Shown: in pieces, positions 11,561 through 21,145 of the stretch | How the letters are laid out: every line of letters begins with the position of its first letter | Numbering within the stretch: the first letter of the stretch is position 1 | Source of the DNA: Arsenicicoccus piscis | GTDB lineage: Bacteria; Actinomycetota; Actinomycetes; Actinomycetales; Dermatophilaceae | Assembly: GCF_022568835.1 (NCBI RefSeq) | Contig: NZ_JAKZHV010000002.1 | Coordinates: forward strand, 62,001-126,000 | Reading direction: 5' to 3' | Length of the DNA stretch: 64,000 nucleotides | The notes under the pieces: model-generated | What the model saw: only the letters and a program-made list of their open reading frames with translations | The model's database searches: none | Told to the model about the DNA's origin: nothing | Made by a program: the position numbers and the translations under genes

Positions 11561-11998
11561 ATGAACGACTCGACCCACGACACCCACGACAGCCAGGGCC
11601 CTCAGGACACCCAGGACACCCGCAAGAGCTTCACCGAGCGGATCGAGGTGGCCGGCGACCAGCTCGTCTCGACGGTCAACCAGCTGGTCAAGGACGGCAA
11701 CGCCCGACGCGTCATCGTGCGCGACCAGCATGGCAAGGAGCTGATGAGCATCCCGCTCAACCTGGGTGTCGTCGGCGGCGGCCTGGTCACCCTCGCCGCC
11801 CCGGGGCTCGCCGCCGTCGGTGCCCTGGCCGCCCTCGTGGCCAAGGTCCAGCTCGACATCGAGCGCGTCCCCGACGCCGGCGACGTCCCGGCGGCCAGCC
11901 CTACCGACACCGACACCTCGACGGACGAGGCGGCGGTGAACGAGCCGGGCGCACACGACGACGGCGCGGAGCACGACACCCCGCCCACCGCCGACTGA
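11561..11998 (+). CDS. DUF4342 domain protein
   Basis: The 145-residue protein has a Asp/Gln/His-rich N-terminus, then the DUF4342 core (SFTERIEVAGDQLVSTVNQLVKDGNARRVIVRD) with the short strand KELMSIPLNLGVVGGG. One hydrophobic helix follows (VTLAAPGLAAVGALAALVA), and the tail is acidic (~35 residues). The domain's function is not known; the helix suggests membrane association. A good ribosome binding site (AGGAGC) precedes the ATG. It stands alone between the response regulator and ftsY. Confidence 0.8.
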   Translation: MNDSTHDTHDSQGPQDTQDTRKSFTERIEVAGDQLVSTVNQLVKDGNARRVIVRDQHGKELMSIPLNLGVVGGGLVTLAAPGLAAVGALAALVAKVQLDIERVPDAGDVPAASPTDTDTSTDEAAVNEPGAHDDGAEHDTPPTAD

Positions 11999-12030
11999 CC
12001 GCGACCCGGCCCCGGTGGGGTCCGGACGAT

Positions 12031-13275
12031 CTACTCGAGGATGGCGTCCACGAAGGCGACGGGGTCGAACGGCGCCAGGTCGTCGGGCCCCTCGCCGAGG
12101 CCGACGAGCTTGACGGGGACGCCGAGCTGACGCTGAACGGCGACGACGATGCCACCCTTGGCGGTGCCGTCGAGCTTGGTGAGGGCGATGCCGGTGATGG
12201 CGACCTCCTGGGCGAAGACCTCCGCCTGGCGCAGGCCGTTCTGCCCGGTCGTCGCGTCGAGAACAAGGATCACCTCGTCGACCGGCGACTGCTTCTCGAC
12301 GACCCGCTTGATCTTGCCGAGCTCGTCCATCAGGTTGGTCTTGTTGTGCAGGCGACCGGCGGTGTCGAGTATGACGACGTCGACCTCGCCCTCGATCCCG
12401 GCCTTCACGGCGTCGAACGCCACGGCCGCGGGGTCGGCGCTCTCGCGGTCGGAGCGGACGGTGGGCACACCGACTCGAGCGCCCCAGGTCTGCAGCTGGT
12501 CGGCGGCCGCCGCGCGGAAGGTGTCGGCCGCTCCCAGCAGCACGTCCCGGTCCTCGGCGACGAGCACGCGGGCGAGCTTGCCGACGGTGGTGGTCTTGCC
12601 GGTGCCGTTCACCCCGACGACCATGATCACGGCCGGGCGGCCCTCGCCGTCGTCGGTGGGCCGGCGCGAGGACGCGATCCGGCGGTCCATGGTCGGGTCG
12701 ACCAGGCGCACGAGGTCCTCGCGCAGCCAGGTCCGCACCTCGTCCTCGGCCGACGAGCCGTCGACCTTGACCTGGGTCTTGAGCGAGGCCATCAGCTCGC
12801 TGGTCGCCTGGGTGCCGAGGTCGGAGAGCAGGAGCGTCTCCTCGACCTCCTCCCAGGCCTCCTCGTCCAGCTTGCCGCTGGAGAGCAGGCCGAGCAGCGC
12901 CCTGCCGAACGCCGTGTTGGAGCGGGCCAGCCGCGAGCGCAGCTTGCGCATCCGGCCGCGCGCCGACTCCGGCTGCTCGATGCGGGTGCCGGTCGTCTCG
13001 CGCGGCGTGACCAGCTCGACCTCGTCCGCGGCGTCCGTGCCGTCCGTGCCGTCGGTCGCGTCACGCAGGGTGCCCTGGCGCGTCTCGGCGGGGGGTGACT
13101 TCGGCTCGAGGACGTCCGACCAGGTGGGGGCCGGGCCGTCCGTCGAGGTGCGGGTGGGCGGCGGTGGTGCCTGCTTGGTGCGGCCCCCTCGGCCGCGCAC
13201 GAGCCCGATGAGGGCACCGACGCCGACGACCGCGATGGCGACGACGAGAAGGAGGATCTCCTGGAGTTGGCTCAC
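12031..13275 (-). CDS. ftsY: Signal recognition particle receptor FtsY
   Basis: FtsY is the membrane-bound GTPase that receives the SRP-ribosome complex at SecYEG. The 414-residue protein has an N-terminal transmembrane helix (ILLLVVAIAVVGVGALIGLV), a variable charged linker to about residue 110, and the NG domain. GTPase motifs visible are GVNGTGKTTT (G1, near residue 220), DTAGR (G3), TKLDGTAKGG (G4) and a C-terminal GLGEGPDDLAPFD. It lies downstream of smc on the same strand, with a small membrane-protein gene between, the usual actinobacterial order. Confidence 0.96.
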   Translation of the reverse strand: MSQLQEILLLVVAIAVVGVGALIGLVRGRGGRTKQAPPPPTRTSTDGPAPTWSDVLEPKSPPAETRQGTLRDATDGTDGTDAADEVELVTPRETTGTRIEQPESARGRMRKLRSRLARSNTAFGRALLGLLSSGKLDEEAWEEVEETLLLSDLGTQATSELMASLKTQVKVDGSSAEDEVRTWLREDLVRLVDPTMDRRIASSRRPTDDGEGRPAVIMVVGVNGTGKTTTVGKLARVLVAEDRDVLLGAADTFRAAAADQLQTWGARVGVPTVRSDRESADPAAVAFDAVKAGIEGEVDVVILDTAGRLHNKTNLMDELGKIKRVVEKQSPVDEVILVLDATTGQNGLRQAEVFAQEVAITGIALTKLDGTAKGGIVVAVQRQLGVPVKLVGLGEGPDDLAPFDPVAFVDAILE

Positions 13276-13354
13276 GGGCCCCAGTGTGGCAAACCGGACC
13301 CGGGCCTGCCCAACCCGTCCGGCGGCCCGGCCAAAGGCACAGTCTGCGAGCCGG

Positions 13355-13585
13355 TCAGCGGGCGGAGCTGCCGACCTTGTCCCGCACGACGCTCACGGCC
13401 TCGCCGGTGGCGCTGCGGACGGCGGACACGGCAGTGCCGGTGCGGTCGACGATCTGGTTGACCGTCGCCTCGCCCTCCGCGGTCCAGAAGCTCTCGCCGT
13501 CCCGCTGGGCGGGGACCGCCACGGCTGCGACGACGAACAGGGCCAGCGCGATGCACACAAGCATCCCAAGGATCACCATCAACAT
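13355..13585 (-). CDS. Small single-pass membrane protein of unknown function
   Basis: The 76-residue product begins with a strong hydrophobic helix (LMVILGMLVCIALALFVVAAVAVP). A polar C-terminal part follows (NQIVDRTGTAVSAVRSATGEAVSVVRDK), probably an amphipathic helix. It is codirectional with smc and ftsY and fills the gap between them, which supports a real gene. I do not recognise the family. A small membrane-associated partner is possible but not shown. Confidence 0.6.
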   Translation of the reverse strand: MLMVILGMLVCIALALFVVAAVAVPAQRDGESFWTAEGEATVNQIVDRTGTAVSAVRSATGEAVSVVRDKVGSSAR

Positions 13586-13664
13586 GAGTCCCAGGGTGCC
13601 CGTGCGCCCCAGCCCGTCCCCGACCCACCGGGCCGCGCGTGCCCAGATGGTGACCGGGTCGTGA

Positions 13665-16600
13665 TCAGGCCGTGACCAGCCGCTCGTGGTCCACGTCGGC
13701 GAGCCGCTGGGACACCACGGTGGTCACGCCGTCGCCGCGCATGGTCACGCCGTAGAGCGCGTCAGCGACCTCCATCGTGCGCTTCTGGTGGGTGATGACG
13801 ATCAGCTGGGACGAGTCGCGCAGCTCCTCGAAGAGCGAGATGAGCCGCCCGAGGTTCGCGTCGTCGAGCGCCGCCTCCACCTCGTCCATGATGTAGAACG
13901 GGCTCGGCCGGGCCTTGAAGATCGCCACCAGCAGGGCCACCGCCACGAGCGACCGCTCGCCGCCCGACAGCAGCGAGAGCCGCTTGATCTTCTTGCCCGG
14001 GGGCCGTGCCTCGACGTCGATGCCGGTCGTGAGCATGTTGTCCGGGTCGGTCAGCACGAGCCGACCCTCGCCGCCCGGGAAGAGCCGCGCGAAGACACCC
14101 TCGAACTCCCGCTCGGTGTCCTGGTAGGCCTCGGTGAAGACCCGTTCGACCCGCTCGTCGACCTCCTTGACGATGTCGAGCAGGTCGCGCTTGGAGCGCT
14201 TCAGGTCCTCCAGCTGCTCGGTGAGGAAGGTGTGCCGCTCCTCGAGGGCGGCGAACTCCTCCAGCGCCAGCGGGTTGACCCGGCCCAGCGCGGAGAGCCC
14301 CCGCTCGGCCTTGCGCAGGCGCTTCTCCTGCTCCTCGCGCACGAACGGCACGGTCCGGGGCTCTTCCTGGCTGGGCTCCTCGAGCACCGGCACCGGCTGG
14401 TGCGGGCCGAACTCGTCGACGAGGACGTCCGGGTCGACGCCGAGCTCCTCGACGGCCTTGGTCTGCAGCGCCTCGATCCGCAGCCGCTGCTGGGTGCGGG
14501 CGACCTCGTCACGGTGGACCGAGTCGGTGAGCTCGCGCAGCTCGTCGCCGCGCTCCCCCGCGCGGCGGCGCAGCTCGTGCAGGCGGACGTCCCGCTCGGC
14601 GCGCTCCTGCTCACCGGCCGCCCGCGCGCCGTGAGCGCGGTCCACGGAGGCGGCCACGAGGTCTACGGCACGAGCGGCGGCGACGCCGACCATGCGGGCC
14701 AGCTCGGCCTCGCGGCGACGACGTGCGGCACGGGCGGCGGCCTGCTCGCGGGCGGCGCGTTCCTGCTGGGCCCCACGCTCGAGGCCGGCGGCCCGACCAC
14801 CGAGGGCCCGGACCCGCTCCTCGCGGGTGCGCAGGGTGAGCCGCAGCTCGATCTCGGCGGCGCGCGCGGCGGTGGCGGCGCCGGCCAACCGGTCGCGCTC
14901 CTGCGTCGACGGCTCGTCCTGGTCCTCCTCGCCCTGCGCCTCGGCGTCGGCGAGCCGCTGGACCAACGCCTCGAGCTCGCCCCGGTCGGTCTCGACGGCC
15001 GCCGTGGCCTCCTCGATCCGGGCGCGGACGCGCCCGGACTCGGCACGGGCCGAACGCATCTGCGCGCCGAGGGTTCCGAGCCGTTCGGCGACCGCCGACA
15101 TGGTCGCGTCGTTGTCGTGCAGCCGGTCGAGCGCCTCGTCGACCCGTTCCTTGGCCTCGGCGAGCCGGGCCGACGCGGTGGCGAGGGCGAAGCCGGCCCG
15201 CTCCCCGTCGCTGCCGACCCGCTGGACGAGCTCGCGGGTCTCGTCCACCGCGGCCTGCACCTCGATCAGGCTGGGCGCGGCCGCCGAGCCGCCGCGCACG
15301 AAACCGGGTGCGAAGACGTCGCCGTCGGGCGTCACCGCTGTGATCCCCTCGCGGCGACCGACGAGGTCTACGGCTTGGTCGAGGTCGGTGGCCAGGGCGA
15401 CCCGGTCGAGCAGGTGCACGACTGCGGGCCGGACGTCCGGCGACACGGTCACCACGTCGACGGCCCAGCGGGCACCCTCGGGCAGCGCGGGCCAGGACGG
15501 TCCACCGTCCGTCGGCGCCGTCTCTGCCACCAGCAGCCCGGCGCGGCCGGCGTCCTGCTCGCGCAAGGTGGCGAGCGAGTCACGCGCCGCCCCGACCCCG
15601 GACACGACGACGGCGTCCGAGGCCCAGCCGAGGGCCGCGGCGACCGAGGTCTCGTGCCCGGCCTCCACCTGCAGCAACGCAGCCAGCGAGCCCAGCACGC
15701 CGCGCCCGCCGTCGATCTGCTCGGCGGCCGCCAGCAGGGCGGCCGCTCCGTCCTTGCGGCGCAGCCCGAGCTCCAGCGCCTCCAGCCGCGCCTGCGCGGC
15801 GGACCGCTCGCGCTCGGCGGTGCGATGCGCCTCGCGCCAGCGCTCGACCTCGGCCGTCGCCTCCTCGAGCTCGGCCTCCGCCTGCTCGTAGGCTGTGTCC
15901 AGGCCTTCCTCGCCCTGCTCGTGGACGGCGATCGAGCCCTCCAGCTCGGCGAACTCGCGCTCGGCGCTGGCAGCCTGGTCGTCGGCCGCGGTCCGCGCCT
16001 CCGCGAGACGTCCGATCTCGGCCTCGGCCGCCTCCAGCCGCGAGCGGCGCGCGGCGACCTGGCCGGCGAGGCGGGCGAGCCCCTCGCGGCGGTCGGCGGC
16101 CGCCCGCACCAGCCGGGCGAGCCGCTCGCCCTCGGCCTGATGGGCGTGCTCGGCGGCCTGGCGCTCGGAGACCGCGGCGGCGAGCTCGGCGCCGGTGCGC
16201 TCGACCTTGGCAGCCAGCGCCTGCTCCTGCTCGCGGACGGCAGCCGCCTCGGCGGCGAGCTGATCGGGGTCACGGCCGGCGGGGGTCTGCTGGCCGTCGT
16301 CCTCGGCGAGCAGCCGGGACCGCTCGGCCGCCAGGTTGGCGGTGGCGGTCAGCCGGTCGCGCAGGCTGGACAGGGTGAACCAACGGTCCTGCGCCGCGGC
16401 CAGCTCGGGCTGGGCCTCGGCTGCCGCCTGCTCCAGGGCGGCAAGCTCGGTCTGGACGGCCCGCAGCTCGGTCTCGACCTCGGCGCGGCGGGCCAGCAGC
16501 GCGGACTCGTCGGCGACCTCCTGCTCGACGGTCGCGGTGAGCTGGACCAGGTCGTCGGCCAGCAGCCGCAGCCGTGCGTCGCGGGCGTCGGCCTGGATCA

Positions 16601-17249
16601 CGGCGGCCCGGCGCGCGGTCTCGGCCTGGCGCCCGAGCGGGCCGAGCTGGCGGCGGATCTCGCCGGTGAGGTCCTGGACGCGGGTGAGGTTGCCCTCCAT
16701 CTGGTCCAGCTTGCGCAAAGCCCGCTCCTTGCGCTTGCGGTGCTTGAGGACTCCCGCGGCCTCCTCGATGAAGCCGCGGCGCTCCTCCGGCGTCGCGCGC
16801 AAGATGGTGTCGAGCTGGCCCTGGCCGACGATGACGTGCATCTCGCGGCCGATGCCCGAGTCCGAGAGCAGCTCCTGGACGTCGAGCAGGCGGCAGGGGG
16901 TGCCGTTGATGGCGTACTCGGAGCCGCCGTTGCGGAACATCGTGCGCCGGATCGTCACCTCGGTGTAGTCGATCGGCAGTGCGCCATCGGTGTTGTCGAT
17001 GGTCAGGGACACCTCGGCGCGCCCGAGCGGAGGCCGCCCGGCGGTGCCGGCAAAGATGACGTCCTCCATCTTGCCGCCGCGCAGGGTCTTGGCCCCCTGC
17101 TCCCCCATCACCCAGGCGAGCGCGTCCACGACGTTGGACTTGCCCGAGCCGTTGGGGCCGACGACACAGGTGATCCCCGGCTCGAGCTTGAAGCTCGTCG
17201 CCGAGGCAAACGACTTGAAGCCCTTCATGGTCAGGGTCTTGACATACAC
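13665..17249 (-). CDS. smc: Chromosome segregation protein SMC
   Basis: SMC is the ATPase that loops and organises the chromosome with ScpA and ScpB. The 1194-residue protein has the full architecture. The N-terminal head has Walker A (CVVGPNGSGKSNVVDAL). Two long Glu/Ala/Arg-rich coiled coils flank a hinge near residues 510-660. The C-terminal head has the signature LLSGGERSLVAVALL and Walker B (FYIMDEVEAALDD). Its length is normal. It is transcribed before ftsY. Long open antisense frames across it are by-products of high GC. Confidence 0.97.
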   Translation of the reverse strand: MYVKTLTMKGFKSFASATSFKLEPGITCVVGPNGSGKSNVVDALAWVMGEQGAKTLRGGKMEDVIFAGTAGRPPLGRAEVSLTIDNTDGALPIDYTEVTIRRTMFRNGGSEYAINGTPCRLLDVQELLSDSGIGREMHVIVGQGQLDTILRATPEERRGFIEEAAGVLKHRKRKERALRKLDQMEGNLTRVQDLTGEIRRQLGPLGRQAETARRAAVIQADARDARLRLLADDLVQLTATVEQEVADESALLARRAEVETELRAVQTELAALEQAAAEAQPELAAAQDRWFTLSSLRDRLTATANLAAERSRLLAEDDGQQTPAGRDPDQLAAEAAAVREQEQALAAKVERTGAELAAAVSERQAAEHAHQAEGERLARLVRAAADRREGLARLAGQVAARRSRLEAAEAEIGRLAEARTAADDQAASAEREFAELEGSIAVHEQGEEGLDTAYEQAEAELEEATAEVERWREAHRTAERERSAAQARLEALELGLRRKDGAAALLAAAEQIDGGRGVLGSLAALLQVEAGHETSVAAALGWASDAVVVSGVGAARDSLATLREQDAGRAGLLVAETAPTDGGPSWPALPEGARWAVDVVTVSPDVRPAVVHLLDRVALATDLDQAVDLVGRREGITAVTPDGDVFAPGFVRGGSAAAPSLIEVQAAVDETRELVQRVGSDGERAGFALATASARLAEAKERVDEALDRLHDNDATMSAVAERLGTLGAQMRSARAESGRVRARIEEATAAVETDRGELEALVQRLADAEAQGEEDQDEPSTQERDRLAGAATAARAAEIELRLTLRTREERVRALGGRAAGLERGAQQERAAREQAAARAARRRREAELARMVGVAAARAVDLVAASVDRAHGARAAGEQERAERDVRLHELRRRAGERGDELRELTDSVHRDEVARTQQRLRIEALQTKAVEELGVDPDVLVDEFGPHQPVPVLEEPSQEEPRTVPFVREEQEKRLRKAERGLSALGRVNPLALEEFAALEERHTFLTEQLEDLKRSKRDLLDIVKEVDERVERVFTEAYQDTEREFEGVFARLFPGGEGRLVLTDPDNMLTTGIDVEARPPGKKIKRLSLLSGGERSLVAVALLVAIFKARPSPFYIMDEVEAALDDANLGRLISLFEELRDSSQLIVITHQKRTMEVADALYGVTMRGDGVTTVVSQRLADVDHERLVTA

Positions 17250-17306
17250 GCGCCCACCATAGCCGCGGGGGCGCGCGTCACCCGGGACGTCGCGGGCCTC
17301 GCTCGG

Positions 17307-17633
17307 TCAGCGCTCCTCGAAGCCGGTCAGCCCGGCACGCACCTCACCGGGCACGCCGGTGCACGTCTCGACCAGGCCGGGCCGCCGGTGCGGCACCGGG
17401 GACGCGCTGAGCAGGGCGCCCATCTCCTCGACCGCGGTGGCCGGTCCCTGGACGACCACCTCGACGCGGCCGTCGGAGAGGTTGCGGGCGTGGCCGACGA
17501 GTCCGAGCTCCAGCGCGCGGGACCGGGTCCACCAGCGGAACCCGACGCCTTGCACGGTCCCGCGGACGAAGTAGGTCATCCGCACGTCGGGCTGGGTCGG
17601 GTCGTCGGCTCGGTTGTCCCTGGACGTGTCCAT
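17307..17633 (-). CDS. acyP: Acylphosphatase
   Basis: AcyP hydrolyses carboxyl-phosphate bonds. The 108-residue protein contains the phosphate loop GTVQGVGFRWW with the catalytic Arg and GHARNLSDGRVEVVVQG with the catalytic Asn. Both sit at the usual spacing in the ~90-residue fold, after a short extra N-terminus. It lies upstream of smc on the same strand. In related genomes mutM would come next; here the mutM 5' part is 40 kb away. Confidence 0.92.
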   Translation of the reverse strand: MDTSRDNRADDPTQPDVRMTYFVRGTVQGVGFRWWTRSRALELGLVGHARNLSDGRVEVVVQGPATAVEEMGALLSASPVPHRRPGLVETCTGVPGEVRAGLTGFEER

Positions 17634-17686
17634 GGCACCAGGGTAGGCAGGATGCGCCCGGTGCGGCGGCCACTAGAGTGGGCGGG

Positions 17687-19648
17687 GTGACGAATCCCCT
17701 CGCCCCGCTCGAGCTGCCCCCGACGCCGCAGGACTGGACCGACTGGCTGCGCACGCGCGTGGATCACGACCTCGCCGAGGCGGCGCGGCTGCGCGACCGG
17801 CTGCGCACGCTCGGCCGCAACGCCCCCGGTGGGGACGGCTCCAGCGGCACTCCCGAGCAGCACCGCAACCAGGTGCTGGGCACGTGGAACGAGCTCTACC
17901 GCACGCTGCGGGGCATCTCGGCGCTCACCAATCTGGTGGTCAACGTGCACCCCGAGGCCGCGACCCGTGAGGTCGGCGAGGAGGCCGAGCGACGGATCAG
18001 CGAGCTCTACACCGCCCTGGGGCAGGACGAGCTGCTCTACCGCGCGCTGCGTCAGGTGCCGACCGACGACGTCGACGAGACCACCCGGCGGATGGTCGAG
18101 CTGGAGCTGCGCGACTTCAAGCGTGCGGGTGTCGACGCCGACCGCGCCACCCGCGAGCGGCTGGTCCAGCTGAGCAAGGAGCTCACCGAGCTGGGGCAGG
18201 AGTTCGACCGGCGGATCCGCGACGACGTGCGCTCGATCACGATCGACGCGAGCCGTCTCGGCGGGCTGCCGCAGGACTGGATCGACGCCCACCAGCCGGA
18301 CGAGAACGGCCAGGTGACGATCACCACCGACTACCCCGACCTGCTGCCCTTCACGACGTTCGCGCAGGACCGTGAGGCGCGGCTCGCGCTCAGCACCGTC
18401 AGCCTGCAGCGCGGCTGGCCGGACAACCAGGCGACCCTCGCGGCGATGATCGAGCGCCGCAACGAGCGCGCCCGGCTGCTCGGCTACCCCGACTGGGCCG
18501 ACTACGACGCCGAGGTCAAGATGATCGGCGAGGGTGAGGCCATCGCCGCATTCATCGACGACGTCGTCGCCAAGGCCCGGCCGGCCGCCGAGGCCGACCG
18601 CGAGCTGCTGCTCCGCCGACTGCGCGAGGACCACCCCGACGTCGACACGGTCTACAACACCGACGCGAGCTACTACACCGAGCTAATCCGGCGCGAGCAG
18701 CACGGAGTGGACTCCCAGCACGTGCGCTCCTACTTCAGCTTCCCGCAGGTGCGCGACGGCCTGCTCGACGTCACCGGCAAGCTGTTCGGGATGACCTGGA
18801 CGCCGCGCCCCGACGCCCCGCTCTGGCACGAGGACGTCACCGCCTACGACGTGGACGTCGACGGCGAGACGATCGGGCGGATGTATCTGGACCTGCACCC
18901 GCGCGACAACAAGTTCAAGCACGCGGCGCAGTTCGACCTCGTCGCCGGCATCGAGGGGCGCCAGCTCGCGGAGGGCGTCCTGGTCTGCAACCTGCCCACC
19001 GGCCTGATGGAGCACAACCAGGTCGTCACCCTCTTCCACGAGTTCGGGCATCTCGTCCACCACCTGCTCGCCGGGCGCCAGCGGTGGGTCCGCGACGCCG
19101 GCATCACCACCGAGTGGGACTTCGTCGAGGCCCCCTCGCAGATGCTCGAGGAGTGGGCGTGGGACGCGGCGGTCCTGCGGACCTTCGCGCGCAACGCCGA
19201 GGGCGAGCCCATCCCCACCGAGCTGGTCACCAAGATGCGCGCAGCCAGCGACGTGGCCAAGGCGTGGCGCGCGACGGTGCAGATGTTCTACGCGTCGCTG
19301 TCCTACTACTTCCACCACGCGCCGCAGCCCGACCTGGACGCCCAGCACCGGGAGCTGATGGCGCGCTACAACATCGCGGATCTGCTGCCGGACACCCACA
19401 TGCACACGAGTTTCGGCCACCTGCACGGGTATTCGTCGGCCTACTACACCTACATGTGGTCCCTGGTCATCGCCAAGGACCTCTACTCGGCGTTCGACCA
19501 CGACGACCCGTTCGACCTCGAGACGGCCCGTCGCTACCGCGACAAGGTCCTCGCCCCGGGTGGTTCGCGCGACGCCGCCGAGCTCGTCGAGGACTTCCTC
19601 GGCCGCCCCTACACCACCGACGCGTTCACGGCCTGGCTGGCCGAGTAG
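17687..19648 (+). CDS. M3-family zinc oligopeptidase
   Basis: This ~653-residue M3 (thimet oligopeptidase-like) metallopeptidase probably degrades cytoplasmic oligopeptides. The zinc motif HEFGH lies in TLFHEFGHLVHHLL and is followed about 25 residues later by the third zinc ligand in DFVEAPSQMLEEW. The C-terminal HTSFGHLHGYSSAYYTYMWS segment supplies the substrate-binding His and Tyr. The likely start is the GTG at 17687 (VTNPLAPLE); an earlier in-frame GTG at 17678 adds three residues. It diverges from acyP and converges with the epimerase gene with only 18 bp between stops. Confidence 0.92.
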   Translation: MTNPLAPLELPPTPQDWTDWLRTRVDHDLAEAARLRDRLRTLGRNAPGGDGSSGTPEQHRNQVLGTWNELYRTLRGISALTNLVVNVHPEAATREVGEEAERRISELYTALGQDELLYRALRQVPTDDVDETTRRMVELELRDFKRAGVDADRATRERLVQLSKELTELGQEFDRRIRDDVRSITIDASRLGGLPQDWIDAHQPDENGQVTITTDYPDLLPFTTFAQDREARLALSTVSLQRGWPDNQATLAAMIERRNERARLLGYPDWADYDAEVKMIGEGEAIAAFIDDVVAKARPAAEADRELLLRRLREDHPDVDTVYNTDASYYTELIRREQHGVDSQHVRSYFSFPQVRDGLLDVTGKLFGMTWTPRPDAPLWHEDVTAYDVDVDGETIGRMYLDLHPRDNKFKHAAQFDLVAGIEGRQLAEGVLVCNLPTGLMEHNQVVTLFHEFGHLVHHLLAGRQRWVRDAGITTEWDFVEAPSQMLEEWAWDAAVLRTFARNAEGEPIPTELVTKMRAASDVAKAWRATVQMFYASLSYYFHHAPQPDLDAQHRELMARYNIADLLPDTHMHTSFGHLHGYSSAYYTYMWSLVIAKDLYSAFDHDDPFDLETARRYRDKVLAPGGSRDAAELVEDFLGRPYTTDAFTAWLAE

Positions 19649-19666
19649 CCTTCTCCCCCAACGGAT

Positions 19667-20644
19667 CTAGGCCTTCAGCGGGCCCGCCACGGCGAGCTCG
19701 CCGTCGTCGATCAGCCGGCGCACCGACTCCAGGATGGCCGCGTCCGGCTCGTACGCGGGCGCGTAGCCAAGCAGCGACTTCGCCTTGTCGATGCTGAACA
19801 CCTGGCTGCGGTGCAGGTGACCCCAGCTCTGCTCGGCGTAGTCCGGCGTCGTCGCGGCGCGGTAGGCGTGCCACGTGATCGGCTCCACGGTGGCCGCCTG
19901 CCCGAACCACCCGGACGCGATCTCGACGTAACCCCGCACGCTCAGCGCGGTGGGGGCTACGACCGAGAAGTCCTCCCCCGCAGCGGCGTCCCGGTGCGAG
20001 ACGGCCAGCTCGAAAGCCTGGGCGACGTCGTCGGCGTGCACGTGGTGCAGGGTCTCCATCCCGCTGCCGGGCACCTGCAGCACGCCACCGGACGAGAGCA
20101 CCTGCCACACCTGCGGGTCGATGTTGCCGAGCGGACCCGTGGGGTGCCAGCCCGGACCGACGATGTGACCGGGGTGCAGGGAGGTGGTGACCAGCCCACC
20201 GGCGGCGGTCTCGTCCTTGAGCAGCCGCGCGATCGCTGCCTTCTGCACGCCGTAGTCGTCGAACGGTGGGTCGGCGGAGTCGGAGTCCTCGGTGATCGGC
20301 AGCTTGCGGCTGGGGCCGTGGCGCCAGATCGACCCGCAGTGGATCAGGTGGTCGACCTTGCCGCGCAGCGCCTCGACCAGCGCCGTCGCCGACTCGACGG
20401 TGAAGCAGACCAGATCGATGACGACGTCGGGCTCGAGGGCGACGATGGTCTGCCCGAACGTGCCCTCGGCGTCCTGCTGCTCGCGGTCCGCGGTGACGTG
20501 CCGCACCTGCTCCCACTCCGGTGCGTCTGCGTAGCCCGTGCCCCCGCTGCGCGTGACACTGACGACCTCGTGGCCGGCGCGAACCAGCCGTGGGACCAGG
20601 AAGGTGCCGATGTGGCCGCTCCCACCGATGACGACGACTCTCAT
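19667..20644 (-). CDS. NAD-dependent epimerase/dehydratase family protein
   Basis: The 325-residue protein starts with the Rossmann motif VVVIGGSGHIGTFLVPRLV and has extended-SDR features (HCGSIWRHGP, YGVQKAAIARLL with Tyr-x3-Lys, HPGHIVGPGW). The ATG at 20642-20644 is the natural start. The substrate is unknown; this family includes plant-type mRNA-binding and sugar-nucleotide enzymes. It converges with the M3 peptidase gene and is the last clear core gene before the variable region. Confidence 0.85.
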   Translation of the reverse strand: MRVVVIGGSGHIGTFLVPRLVRAGHEVVSVTRSGGTGYADAPEWEQVRHVTADREQQDAEGTFGQTIVALEPDVVIDLVCFTVESATALVEALRGKVDHLIHCGSIWRHGPSRKLPITEDSDSADPPFDDYGVQKAAIARLLKDETAAGGLVTTSLHPGHIVGPGWHPTGPLGNIDPQVWQVLSSGGVLQVPGSGMETLHHVHADDVAQAFELAVSHRDAAAGEDFSVVAPTALSVRGYVEIASGWFGQAATVEPITWHAYRAATTPDYAEQSWGHLHRSQVFSIDKAKSLLGYAPAYEPDAAILESVRRLIDDGELAVAGPLKA

Positions 20645-21110
20645 GGGCCTCAGCCTAGGCACGCTTCTCGGCGTCTTCCTGTCGGCGACCGCCCGGCCGC
20701 TCGTCCAGGCGCTGGTTGTTCGCCCACTCGACAGCTTGAGCCACGCCCCGGCGACGGCTGACACGGCAGTTGCCCGCCGAGACGGCACCTCGTGACGCCC
20801 CCACCGCCGACACGGCAGCTAGCCACCGAAACGGCTGGCACAACAGACATCTCAGTCCCTAACAGCCATCTCGACGCCGCCTGCGTCACCAACCACCATC
20901 TCGGTCGCCAACCACCATCTCGGCGCCGGCACCACGCCCCGGACCCCACCCCCGAGGTCCCCAGCCCATCGAAACTGCAGATGTCGGACACGATCACGGC
21001 GTGTCGTGTCCGACAGCTGCAGGTTCAACGCGCCACACCCCCCGATCCCCCGGCAGCCGAAGCTCTCCCGCCCGGCGCGGACGCCCGCTACGTCATTGCG
21101 ACCCGCTGGA
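20645..21110. repeat. Noncoding spacer with degenerate repeats and a long inverted repeat
   Basis: I see no convincing gene here. Related ~20-bp units recur: AACCACCATCTCGG at 20889 and again 20 bp on, with weaker copies upstream, and GACACGGCAG twice near 20760-20820. At 20975-20993 and 21004-21022 two 19-base arms (CTGCAG-N-TGTCGGACACGA and its complement) pair with a single mismatch across a 10-base loop. Confidence 0.6.
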
Positions 21111-21115
21111 GCACC

Positions 21116-21132
21116 TGTACGCTTTTCTGTAC
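21116..21132. promoter_or_regulatory. Candidate YefM-type operator
   Basis: Two TGTAC cores start at 21116 and 21128, 12 bp apart, just upstream of the antitoxin gene. E. coli YefM-YoeB autorepression uses two TGTACA-centred palindromes with the same 12-bp spacing. The overlap with the likely promoter fits autoregulation by the complex. Confidence 0.5.
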
Positions 21133-21145
21133 GGAAGGAGTCGAC

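Noticed and set aside
13686..17690. Very long open frame antisense to smc, and similar ones opposite ftsY, carB and the ATPases
   Set aside because: They are low-complexity Arg/Gly/Leu/Asp/His-rich frames typical of the opposite strand of high-GC genes, with no domain and an obvious real gene on the other strand.
20975..21022. The long inverted repeat as a rho-independent terminator of the epimerase or toxin genes
   Set aside because: It lies upstream of both the epimerase (minus) and the antitoxin (plus) starts and has no T-run, so it ends neither transcript.
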